Assembly (NCBI GenBank): GCA_934129745.1
Contig: CAKOWZ010000025.1
Coordinates: 1-18,113, forward strand
Source: an uncultured Clostridia bacterium
Lineage (GTDB): Bacteria; Bacillota; Clostridia; TANB77; CAG-508
Direction: 5' to 3'
Length of the DNA stretch: 18,113 nucleotides
Shown here in pieces: positions 1 through 6,927 of this stretch (positions within the stretch are counted from its first letter, which is position 1; each line of letters opens with the position of its first letter). The notes below the pieces were generated by a model. The model was not told the DNA's origin. It searched no databases and was given only the letters and a program-made list of their open reading frames with translations. A program made the translations under genes and the position numbers.

Positions 1-3
1 AAA

Positions 4-40
4 ACCTCCTTATGACATTTATATAATATCATAAGAAGGT
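4..40 (-). terminator. Probable rho-independent terminator at left edge
   Basis: Inverted repeat with 12-nt arms at 4-15 and 29-40 (one mismatch) around a 13-nt loop. Read on the minus strand, the stem ends in a T run that continues to the window edge. It lies just past the 308-aa gene and the 39-aa ORF and would end their transcript. The T run is cut by the window boundary, so its full length is unknown. Confidence 0.55.
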
Positions 41-67
41 GTATTTTTAAACTTTACACAAATTTTT

Positions 68-187
68 CTATATACTCGTTAATCCACGATGTGCATTTCC
101 TTTGGTTGCATCTTTTTTAGTGCATCCTTTTACAGGGACTATCTTCTTTTCTAGTTTTCCCAAATTACTACATTTTGTTTTTGCCAT
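68..187 (-). CDS. Small basic protein, 39 aa, hypothetical
   Basis: A short ORF starts at ATG 187 (MAKTKCSNLG...) and ends at TAG 68-70. It overlaps the last 20 bases of the upstream 308-aa gene in another frame, so translation is probably coupled; the upstream purine-rich stretch (GAGAGATGAAG) is only a weak ribosome binding site. The product is very basic, with two cysteines (C6, C22) and many K/T/G residues, and has no membrane segment. The coherent composition and position directly ahead of the terminator support a real small gene. I do not recognise a family. It could be an accessory or antitoxin-like partner of the upstream protein, but nothing in the sequence shows that. Confidence 0.45.
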   Translation of the reverse strand: MAKTKCSNLGKLEKKIVPVKGCTKKDATKGNAHRGLTSI

Positions 188-1094
188 CATCTTCATCTCT
201 CTTCAAATACTTTTGTATTTTTTCTTTCCAATTCAAATAATGGTAAATTCTATCAACATGTAACTTGTTACTTAAGACCTCCGTTTTGGTAAGTTGTGAA
301 ATCTCTTCCCAATCTTTTTCTAAAATATAGGTTGCATTATTCGGCATCAAACTTTCTAAAATTGCATATTTACCACATATAAAAACAATATATCCCTTAA
401 ATTCTTGTGTACCAACAGCAATGTCTTCATCACTGCTATTAATTAATTTCTCTATATTTCTTATATACATTCCTTCTCGATTTTTGCTCACTCTTTCTTT
501 TATTATGTTCCTAAGCATTTCTTTTGTCTGTTTTCCCGGTCTTAATATTTCCCATTTAACTGACCTAATTGTTTTTATCGGTTGTTCCAAATTAAGATTA
601 ATTATTTCACATTCTCCAAAAATACTTAACAAAATATTAATAAGTAATTTAATGTCATCATAATTTTTTTCATTATTTTTTATTACATTTGAAACTACCC
701 ATTTATTTTTATCTTTATCTTCTAGTATCGTAAATTCAAGTGCTCTTGGTGGTATATACTCCCTTTGATATCTCTGGTATGGAATATATTTAAAATCGGT
801 ATAAGTATTATGTCCAAAATCTTCCCAGGACCATTCCCAATATCTTTCAGCATTTTCTTTCGGTAAATCTTTTCTTATAATACATTTTCCTTCAGAATTT
901 TCATAAGAACTTTTTGAAATATCTGAGTTTGGTACTATTACTTCTCCAACAGTAAGCGCTGGATCAAATCCCATTTTTATCACTTTTTCTTTGTTTTCAT
1001 TTTTAATTCTTATACCAACTCGTAGTCCTTCATTTTCTTTAAATTCAATCAAATATTTTTTTACATTTCTAATTCTTATTTTTTTTATTTTCAT
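168..1094 (-). CDS. Hypothetical protein, 308 aa, defence-island cargo
   Basis: Soluble, lysine-rich protein with no signal peptide or membrane helix. The N-terminal part is rich in charged beta-strand-like segments (KKIRIRNVKKYLIEF). The middle has an aromatic-rich stretch around residues 85-112 (YWEWSWEDFGHN, YIPYQRYQREYIPP). The last third (about 232-300) reads as a compact alpha/beta module with GYIVFICGKYAILES, NATYILEKDWEEISQLTK and a terminal LNWKEKIQKYL helix. I have an impression of similar C-terminal modules in uncharacterised proteins near restriction loci, but cannot name a family. ATG 1094 is preceded by AAAGGA about 12 bases upstream. A terminator-like hairpin separates it from the DUF262 gene, and a weak promoter lies at 1223-1251, so it is probably its own unit. 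Function unknown. Confidence 0.8.
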   Translation of the reverse strand: MKIKKIRIRNVKKYLIEFKENEGLRVGIRIKNENKEKVIKMGFDPALTVGEVIVPNSDISKSSYENSEGKCIIRKDLPKENAERYWEWSWEDFGHNTYTDFKYIPYQRYQREYIPPRALEFTILEDKDKNKWVVSNVIKNNEKNYDDIKLLINILLSIFGECEIINLNLEQPIKTIRSVKWEILRPGKQTKEMLRNIIKERVSKNREGMYIRNIEKLINSSDEDIAVGTQEFKGYIVFICGKYAILESLMPNNATYILEKDWEEISQLTKTEVLSNKLHVDRIYHYLNWKEKIQKYLKRDEDDGKNKM

Positions 1095-1222
1095 TTTTAC
1101 AACATTCCTTTCATTTTACTTAAAACTTCACTTTTTTCTTTTGCATTAATATTTAAACATTCTCATTTATTGATTTTATTATTTTTCTCCTTTCTGCCCT
1201 ATTGAAATTTTGAAAAGAAATA

Positions 1223-1251
1223 TGTATAATTGAACTAATAAAAGGACTCAA
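1223..1251 (-). promoter_or_regulatory. Possible promoter for the 308-aa gene
   Basis: Minus-strand TTGAGT (1246-1251) and TATACA (1223-1228) are separated by 17 bases. Each matches consensus at four of six positions. The spacer sits inside the inverted repeat 1230-1274, so the dyad could be an operator. The match is weak and unconfirmed. Confidence 0.3.
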
Positions 1252-1274
1252 CCAATTCTTTTATTTTCGTTCAA
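1230..1274. repeat. Inverted repeat in the intergenic region
   Basis: TTGAAC (1230-1235) pairs with GTTCAA (1269-1274), and AATAAAAG (1237-1244) pairs perfectly with CTTTTATT (1258-1265), giving a 14-bp interrupted stem around a 13-nt loop. It overlaps the candidate promoter at 1223-1251. It could be a terminator remnant, an operator or part of a structured RNA. Confidence 0.5.
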
Positions 1275-1370
1275 TGTATAATCATTGGGCGATTTTTCTT
1301 TTCTAGGCTTCTGCCTATAATTAATCATAAAAACATTTTTTCGTATATGCAAGTTGCACTTGCACCTCAT
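1248..1370 (-). CDS. Possible 40-aa micro-ORF or coding remnant
   Basis: ATG 1370 to TGA 1248-1250, reading MRCKCNLHIRKN... and ending ...LNENKRIG. It contains a C-x-C near the start and is strongly basic. No ribosome binding site is visible and an in-frame TAA lies immediately before the ATG. Its 5' end overlaps the hairpin at 1348-1364. It may be a chance ORF within structured non-coding DNA, or the remnant of a repeated intergenic element. Confidence 0.2.
   Translation of the reverse strand: MRCKCNLHIRKNVFMINYRQKPRKEKSPNDYTLNENKRIG
1304..1364. other. Two short hairpins in the 497-bp gene gap
   Basis: TAGGC/GCCTA (1304-1317, 4-nt loop) and TGCAAGT/ACTTGCA (1348-1364, 3-nt loop) are perfect short stems. 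They sit in the 1095-1591 gap together with the larger dyads at 1230-1274 and 1522-1568. The remaining parts of the gap, about 1095-1220 and 1371-1520, show nothing I can name. Confidence 0.4.
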
Positions 1371-1521
1371 TTAATATTTTTATATACTATTCTGTCTTTA
1401 ATTACATTATTGCTAGAATTTCTAAAGATTTTGTCATATAACATATTAATAGAAGATTTTAATTCGGGTTCCATACTTTCATTTTTGCGTGATAAAATAT
1501 AATTGAAATCAACTATATTAT

Positions 1522-1568
1522 ATAATAAAAGCAGCTACGAAGCTAAAGCCCGTACCTGCTTTTATTAT
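1522..1568. terminator. Hairpin terminator after the DUF262 gene
   Basis: Perfect 13-bp stem (1522-1534 with 1556-1568) carrying A-runs on one arm and T-runs on the other, with extra TACG/CGTA pairing inside the 21-nt loop. It begins 24 bases past the DUF262 stop codon. The T-rich 3' arm on either strand fits a rho-independent, possibly bidirectional terminator; there is no long extra U-tract on the minus strand. Confidence 0.6.
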
Positions 1569-1591
1569 TGAAAGAACTTTATATTTATCCT

Positions 1592-3490
1592 TTACTTCAC
1601 ATTAAAAATAAAATTTATAATTCTATTACTAGCAGACGTTGTGGCTTCATCTATATCCTGATATGTCCAATATGGTTTTACATCATTTCTATATTTCTCA
1701 ACGAGATGTTTTGCAATAGGATAATTACTATTAATATATCCTGTTTTATAGTTAATTTCTGTTGATACTTTTGTTCTAAACCACTCATTACCAATTGTTC
1801 TATTAATATTGTACTCTAATAGTATTTTATTACCAATTTTATTAATATAATTAGCAAACATTTCATCATCCGTTATTCCAGCATCTATTTGTATTAGTTT
1901 CTTATTTTTACCGCTTTGTGGCATTATATGCTCTATATCAATATTTAACCCAATTTGAAGTTCCATTCCATGTTCTTTTGCAAATAAATATTCATTTAAG
2001 AAAACTATATCATGTTTTTCATAATCATTTATTCTGTCCCCTATATCCTTTCTGTTCCAGCTCTTATTGATATGTTTATCAAAATCATTTTTAATCTCTT
2101 CAAAAGAAATTGTATTATCTACCAATTTAATTTCTTCTTTAAAAAGAAAAGATTTAAAATAATTACTTGAATATCCAGCCTCTACTAGTGATAACACAGC
2201 GAACAATCTTAGCATCAACTCACCTATTTTTTCTGTTTTTTCAACAAGATTTTTTTTATTATCGTCACTGATGATAAATTTTCCTATATCACTTTTTTCA
2301 AAATAAGAATCAAATCGTTTAAAATAACTTGCTAAAAACAATTTTGAATTGTCATTAAAATAAAATAAAACTTTCATTATAGTACTCTCTTTTACAATAT
2401 TCCATATTTCAGCAAGTTTAATTAATTCATCACAAAATTCTATAGGATTTTTTATCAAATCTGTGTTTATATCCGTATAATATCTACGCAATCCTGGTGT
2501 TGTTACATCAACATTTCCAATGTCATTTACGGTATCTTTATTGATACTACGATATAGATACATTTTTTGACTTAATAACCCCGTTAAATTTGTAATTTTA
2601 GTTGATTCTAAGTCATTTGTTAGCTCAATTAAATATCCCCATTTTTCACCCAAAATTTTTCTCTCATTTTCATCTTTGGCTGCTGCAAACATTTTTGAAT
2701 AAATTATATCTGAATCGGTTAATGGCATTCCATCAGAATTTAATGAGTTAAACATTGTTATTGCTTGTTCAACTTTCCAACTTTTAATTTCTATTACTTG
2801 ACATTCCTCTAAAATTGTTTTAGTAAATTTATTTAAAAAGTCAATTTTATTTAGATCTTCCTTATAATAAAAATGCTTGTAATTTCTGAAGAAATTGGTA
2901 TATCTATTGTCACCTTTTTTATATCTTATTTTTTCTGAATTTGCTTCTGCATCTTCGTATTTTATAGATTGCATAATCTTTGTTAGTTCATCTTTATATG
3001 TTTCTTGATTTGATTTATTTATTAAGCTATTAAAACTATTGTATATTTTTTTATCTTTTTCTTCATTCGGCTCATCAGTTATATCTTCTATATCTACTTT
3101 ATATAATATGCTTATTATTTTTCGTCTTCTTTCTCTAAGACCTCTTTTTAGTTGCTCTGATTCAGGATCATTCACCATATTGTTAAGTGTTTCGTTTATT
3201 TTTGTAAGTAATGCTTTTAGTAGTAGCATGAATGTTGTTGTTCTTTGTTGTCCATCTATTAATCCTAATTCTGTATCATCATTGTCACAATTTATTATAA
3301 TAGTTCCGAAAAAATACTGATCTCTGCTTTGACTTTCTATAAAATCTGTTATGTCTGACCATAGTTTGTCACAATTTGACACTTCCCATGCATACTTTCT
3401 TTGATAATCGGGTATTATAAATTTTGCATCTTCTTCTAATTTTAAGTAGTTACCAATAGTTACTAATTTTGGTTCAATATTTTTTGCCAT
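1592..3490 (-). CDS. GmrSD-type nuclease, DUF262 plus DUF1524
   Basis: From ATG 3490 the protein is 632 aa. The DUF262 (ParB/Srx-like) N-terminus has IIPDYQRKYAW (about 25-35) and IDGQQRTTTF (78-87), whose DGQQR is the NTP-binding/hydrolysis signature of this family. The C-terminus has the DUF1524 HNH-type motif DIEHIMPQ (H521) followed by NKIGNKILL. GmrSD-like proteins are nucleotide-dependent nucleases that restrict modified phage DNA; relatives act in BREX (BrxU) and phosphorothioate (SspE) systems. A longer frame reaches 3571, but ATG 3490 is chosen because AAGGAG stands 6 bases before it and family homology begins there. It overlaps the specificity gene by 17 bases, so it is co-expressed with the BcgI-like enzyme. 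The target modification is not evident from sequence. Confidence 0.88.
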   Translation of the reverse strand: MAKNIEPKLVTIGNYLKLEEDAKFIIPDYQRKYAWEVSNCDKLWSDITDFIESQSRDQYFFGTIIINCDNDDTELGLIDGQQRTTTFMLLLKALLTKINETLNNMVNDPESEQLKRGLRERRRKIISILYKVDIEDITDEPNEEKDKKIYNSFNSLINKSNQETYKDELTKIMQSIKYEDAEANSEKIRYKKGDNRYTNFFRNYKHFYYKEDLNKIDFLNKFTKTILEECQVIEIKSWKVEQAITMFNSLNSDGMPLTDSDIIYSKMFAAAKDENERKILGEKWGYLIELTNDLESTKITNLTGLLSQKMYLYRSINKDTVNDIGNVDVTTPGLRRYYTDINTDLIKNPIEFCDELIKLAEIWNIVKESTIMKVLFYFNDNSKLFLASYFKRFDSYFEKSDIGKFIISDDNKKNLVEKTEKIGELMLRLFAVLSLVEAGYSSNYFKSFLFKEEIKLVDNTISFEEIKNDFDKHINKSWNRKDIGDRINDYEKHDIVFLNEYLFAKEHGMELQIGLNIDIEHIMPQSGKNKKLIQIDAGITDDEMFANYINKIGNKILLEYNINRTIGNEWFRTKVSTEINYKTGYINSNYPIAKHLVEKYRNDVKPYWTYQDIDEATTSASNRIINFIFNVK

Positions 3491-4673
3491 TTCTATTCTC
3501 CTTATCAATTGTTTTATATTTTTCAATATCTTCTGCTGCCATCGATTGTCCATCATTATTATTATTTTCAATCACTCTTTTTGTACATTCCAATTTTATA
3601 TCTTTATATAAAACTATATCTTTTAATATCAGTTTACATATCGCTGACATGAAATTCTTGATTGATTCTTCGTTTAATTCATCACTTATTGTGGGTATTA
3701 AAACCTTGTCGTGCTTAATTTTAGCTTTGCTTACACTATCCCCCCATGAATATTTATGATTTAAGCTCTTATTTATACACGTTGCAAAATATAACTGAGT
3801 ATATCTATTTCTTTCAATATTTTTTAAATATAATGCTAAATTATGACTATCATTTGAATAAAAATCACTCTCCTGATATGTTACAACAAACGTTTTTCCC
3901 CCAATAAATATACAATTGCCTTCGTCTTTTAGATTTTCTTTATATTTTATATATGTACTAACTGCATTGTTTTCATTGCTTGCACATAAATACGGATCTA
4001 TTCCACTATTTTCTACAATGTCTCTTGATAGAATACTTTTAGTATTTTTAATGTCAAATAAATCTATAATATTATATTCTTTAAATTTAATATGCTTATA
4101 TTCGAAAAGTGCATTTTTTTCTTCTTTGGTCAACTCATAATCTTCTAATCCTGTTTCTTGTAAATAAACTCCAAGCTGTTTTATACGTTGTTCTTCAAGT
4201 CTGTTTATAAAATCTTCCATAAAATCATAATCAACAATTCCGTTTTTTATTGGAAGTTTAATAAAGTCTTTTTTTAAAGTTTCTATTCGAGGATAATTAT
4301 TATATCCTCCATAATTTAATCCGTTTATTATAGAGCCAATGAATAATTTTTGATTTTTTGATAGATTTGGCATATACATAACCAATATATTATTTGCTAA
4401 TACAAATTTACCATCATGGTAAGTCACCGTTCCACTATATTCACCTCTTGTAGAAATTGTTAAACTATCATAAAAAATCTCATTATAATTTGGGATATCC
4501 TCAGTATAATAATTAACTCCGTTATTTACAGTTATTCCACTTATGACAGGATATCTGTTTTTGGAATCATTTTCAAATCTAGTTTGCCATTGTTTGTTTT
4601 TACCATATTCCCACAAATCAGTATTAAACAAATCTCCAATTTTGAATTTGCCCCACTCAGCACTATTTAGCAT
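3474..4673 (-). CDS. BcgI-like specificity subunit, two target recognition domains
   Basis: The 399-aa ORF resembles type I/BcgI-like S subunits. It is a tandem of two target recognition domains: the first opens with EWGKFKIGDLF (about 6-16) and closes with a KLPIKNG...DYDFMEDFI spacer helix. The second opens with HIKFKEYNIIDLFDI (about 193-207) and closes near KVLIPT...IKNFM. Two half-domains imply a bipartite DNA target. The 3' end overlaps the DUF262 gene. The start is doubtful: ATG 4673 has no ribosome binding site and lies inside a predicted stem-loop, while the frame stays open back to a TAA at 4707-4709. The protein may therefore be made as a fusion to the upstream methylase by -1 frameshifting at 4694-4700, or its gene may have been split from a single-chain ancestor. 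Confidence 0.85.
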   Translation of the reverse strand: MLNSAEWGKFKIGDLFNTDLWEYGKNKQWQTRFENDSKNRYPVISGITVNNGVNYYTEDIPNYNEIFYDSLTISTRGEYSGTVTYHDGKFVLANNILVMYMPNLSKNQKLFIGSIINGLNYGGYNNYPRIETLKKDFIKLPIKNGIVDYDFMEDFINRLEEQRIKQLGVYLQETGLEDYELTKEEKNALFEYKHIKFKEYNIIDLFDIKNTKSILSRDIVENSGIDPYLCASNENNAVSTYIKYKENLKDEGNCIFIGGKTFVVTYQESDFYSNDSHNLALYLKNIERNRYTQLYFATCINKSLNHKYSWGDSVSKAKIKHDKVLIPTISDELNEESIKNFMSAICKLILKDIVLYKDIKLECTKRVIENNNNDGQSMAAEDIEKYKTIDKENRNGKKY

Positions 4674-4700
4674 TCTGCTAAGTGAGGCATCTATTTTCCC
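4651..4700 (-). promoter_or_regulatory. Candidate -1 ribosomal frameshift site
   Basis: On the minus strand the methylase frame ends TTG GGA AAA TAG, giving the slippery heptamer G-GGA-AAA (4694-4700) directly before the stop. After a six-base spacer comes a stem: CCTCACT (4681-4687) pairs with AGTGGGG (4651-4657) with one G-U pair. Inside it TAGCA (4676-4680) pairs with TGCTA (4668-4672). Slipping back one base gives GGG AAA ATA GAT..., open into the specificity ORF. The layout is seen directly; function is inferred. Confidence 0.5.
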
Positions 4701-6724
4701 AAGCGCTTACCATCTTCATCCTTTAATATGTTAGAAACCTCCCAGGCTAAATAATTGCTCACTGTTTTCTTAAAATCCTCAATTGTTGGTTTTGTATCAA
4801 TAGGTGCACTTTGATTCCAATCTTCACCGCTGTTTATATCTATCTTTCCTTCATAATACTCCTTTTCAGTAAATATATTTAATTTTGATTTTCCAAAACG
4901 TACTAAGTCTATCACTTCTTGATAACGTCCTTTTGCATTGTTTGTATCTTTTAAATTATTACTTGCTTTTTTTCTATTTGTTCTTGTGTAACCATCTTGT
5001 GAAAAATCTATAAATTTTACTATATCTTCATTATTATGTGGCTCTCCCACTCTAAAAACATATACATATGTTTGAACACTTGATTTACCAATAAATAAAT
5101 CTATAGGCATTTTTATACTTGCAAGCAAAGTGCTATGCTTTAATATTCTTTTATTATAATTTATGGCTTTTCCTGAACCAGCAGAATTTTGAATTATTAT
5201 TGCAGCATATCCTTTATCCATCATTGATAGTGCTTTTTCAACAAATATCATCCCATTTCCAGGGGCGGAATAAGGTGGATTTAAGACAAAAGCTGTTGCT
5301 GGAAATTTTCTATAAGCATTATCAAAGCCATAATTACCATCAAAATCTTTAAGAGAATCTTTGTTTAAAATATTCGAACTTCCATCCCCCATAAGTATCA
5401 TATTTAATATTGCAAGCATATATATACTTGGTAGAATTTCAAGTCCTAATAATTGGTTAGCTTTTATTTCTGCTGATTTTATCGCTAGTTGCTCTGGAGA
5501 TTTAATTTTATTTTTTGCATCTATTAGCATCTCATTCATAGCAGAAACAAGAAGACCTGCAGAACCAGTTGCAAAATCCCATACATATGAATCCATATTA
5601 ACTCTTGAAAGCTTTACAAGAAAATTAGCGACATAAGATGGCGTTAAAACGACATCATTTAATTTGTCTTGTGAAAATCCAAGCCAGCTGTACATCTCAT
5701 TAAAAAGTTTTCCTGTAAAATCAGTTGATAAACCTATTTTATAATATATTCCTAAATCATCTACTATCTTAGTAAATATTCTCTTTAATTGGCTTTCTCC
5801 ATTTTCAACTTTATTTATATTTTCTGTTGTAAGTGTATTTTGTAGAGTTCTTATTATTAAGTTTTTCTTTTCAGTTGGTAAATTCTTTTTATTTAAGAAA
5901 GCCTTTATCTTTCTTACAACAATATCCCCATCTTTATTGCCTTCTTCCGGCAAAGATTTTAAATCTGATTTTTCTAATGGAGCAACTTCTCCCGGAATTC
6001 CAAGGGTAGCTATTATTGAAGCAGCAACCAAATAAACTCTGTCACTTTCTGATAACCCCTTTTCATTCTGATAAATATCATTATTCAATTTTACTAAACT
6101 AGCTTCAATTTCTTTTTCTCTTTTTTCCTTTAATGTTTCTATTTCTTCTTGTGATAGTTGTAATCTTTTGACTTTCTCAATAAATTCGTCAAAATTTTCT
6201 TTTTTTAGAAATGAGAAATCAATGTAATCGTCTACTTTTTGTCCAATTCCGAAGTTGTCTTTTGATACATAGTATACACCAATTTCGTATTTTATTTCGT
6301 CGTTTTCATCTTTGTATCCAGTCATACCTATAGAAATAATATCTGTATAACTCGTATAATGTAAAAGAGCATTTGCATAATGAACCGCCCCATTTACTGC
6401 ATAAGAATTAATATTTTTTAAAATAGGTTCGTTCTTAAGTGTTCTATTTTCTACTTGTCCATTAGCATCAAGTTTAACTAATTTGTCTTTATATCCTTTA
6501 TATTCAATAAGAATTGGATAATAATTCATATTTTTATCTTGCAATAATAATTTTGCATCGGGTCTATTTCCTCCGTTGCCTCCACTTTTTGAATAATATT
6601 CATTTAAAGCTGTATCAATTTCAGTGTTTAAAGAATCTTGTTCTAATTTGTAATCAAGATTATATTTTCTCAACCAATCATTGGCTATATCAGCAATAAT
6701 TGGTTCAATTGATTTATTTGCCAT
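4691..6724 (-). CDS. BcgI-like restriction-modification subunit (nuclease + N6-adenine methylase)
   Basis: From ATG 6724 the product is 677 aa, close to the BcgI A subunit in size. The N-terminal PD-(D/E)XK nuclease reads RPDAKLL (D56) then PILIEYKGYK (E74-x-K76). A helical linker (about 175-345) leads to a gamma-class N6-adenine methylase: TPSYVANFLVKL (361-372), SAM-binding DFATGSAG (383-390) and catalytic NPPY (482-485). Such enzymes need the specificity polypeptide to methylate adenines in, and cut around, a bipartite site. ATG 6724 is chosen over ATG 6838 because AAAGGAG stands 8 bases upstream and homology starts at MANKSIEPII. An extended -10 promoter lies upstream at 6859-6886. The gene ends TAG right after a slippery heptamer, so a fraction may be read on into the specificity frame. 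Confidence 0.9.
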   Translation of the reverse strand: MANKSIEPIIADIANDWLRKYNLDYKLEQDSLNTEIDTALNEYYSKSGGNGGNRPDAKLLLQDKNMNYYPILIEYKGYKDKLVKLDANGQVENRTLKNEPILKNINSYAVNGAVHYANALLHYTSYTDIISIGMTGYKDENDEIKYEIGVYYVSKDNFGIGQKVDDYIDFSFLKKENFDEFIEKVKRLQLSQEEIETLKEKREKEIEASLVKLNNDIYQNEKGLSESDRVYLVAASIIATLGIPGEVAPLEKSDLKSLPEEGNKDGDIVVRKIKAFLNKKNLPTEKKNLIIRTLQNTLTTENINKVENGESQLKRIFTKIVDDLGIYYKIGLSTDFTGKLFNEMYSWLGFSQDKLNDVVLTPSYVANFLVKLSRVNMDSYVWDFATGSAGLLVSAMNEMLIDAKNKIKSPEQLAIKSAEIKANQLLGLEILPSIYMLAILNMILMGDGSSNILNKDSLKDFDGNYGFDNAYRKFPATAFVLNPPYSAPGNGMIFVEKALSMMDKGYAAIIIQNSAGSGKAINYNKRILKHSTLLASIKMPIDLFIGKSSVQTYVYVFRVGEPHNNEDIVKFIDFSQDGYTRTNRKKASNNLKDTNNAKGRYQEVIDLVRFGKSKLNIFTEKEYYEGKIDINSGEDWNQSAPIDTKPTIEDFKKTVSNYLAWEVSNILKDEDGKRLGK

Positions 6725-6858
6725 ATCCCATACTCCTTTCATTATACTCACTAATATTCCATTATTAACTGTTCTGTTATTTTCAATAAAAAATCTTTTA
6801 AATATTGTTTTTTCACTTTTTAATTTAAAGTTTGTCATATAATTTTATCATTTTATTC

Positions 6859-6886
6859 ATTATATCATTATTAATAAATAAGTAAA
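6859..6886 (-). promoter_or_regulatory. Extended -10 promoter for the restriction module
   Basis: A perfect minus-strand TATAAT (6859-6864) is preceded by TGA (extended -10, TGaTATAAT), with TTTACT (6881-6886) as a moderate -35 at 16 bases. It lies in the gap between the STAND NTPase stop and the methylase start, leaving a leader of about 130 bases. Confidence 0.6.
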
Positions 6887-6927
6887 TCAATTTTTTTATT
6901 TTTTTCCAAAAAATTCTATATTAATTA

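Noticed and set aside
3491..3571. N-terminal extension of the DUF262 protein to 3571
   Set aside because: These codons lie inside the specificity gene, and ATG 3490 has a strong AAGGAG.
3039..3759. Plus-strand ORFs inside the minus-strand restriction genes
   Set aside because: They are low-complexity, Ser/Phe/Leu-rich shadows opposite well-supported coding frames.
4670..4690. ATG 4690 overlapping the methylase region as a start for the specificity subunit
   Set aside because: It is in the wrong frame and stops after seven codons.
6725..6838. Longer methylase starting at ATG 6838
   Set aside because: No ribosome binding site; the extra residues are low-complexity, while ATG 6724 has AAAGGAG at the right spacing and matches the family start. 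The promoter -10 at 6859-6864 leaves almost no leader for 6838.
6890..6927. Terminator after the STAND NTPase
   Set aside because: Only a weak A/T-only dyad is present, without a stable stem.
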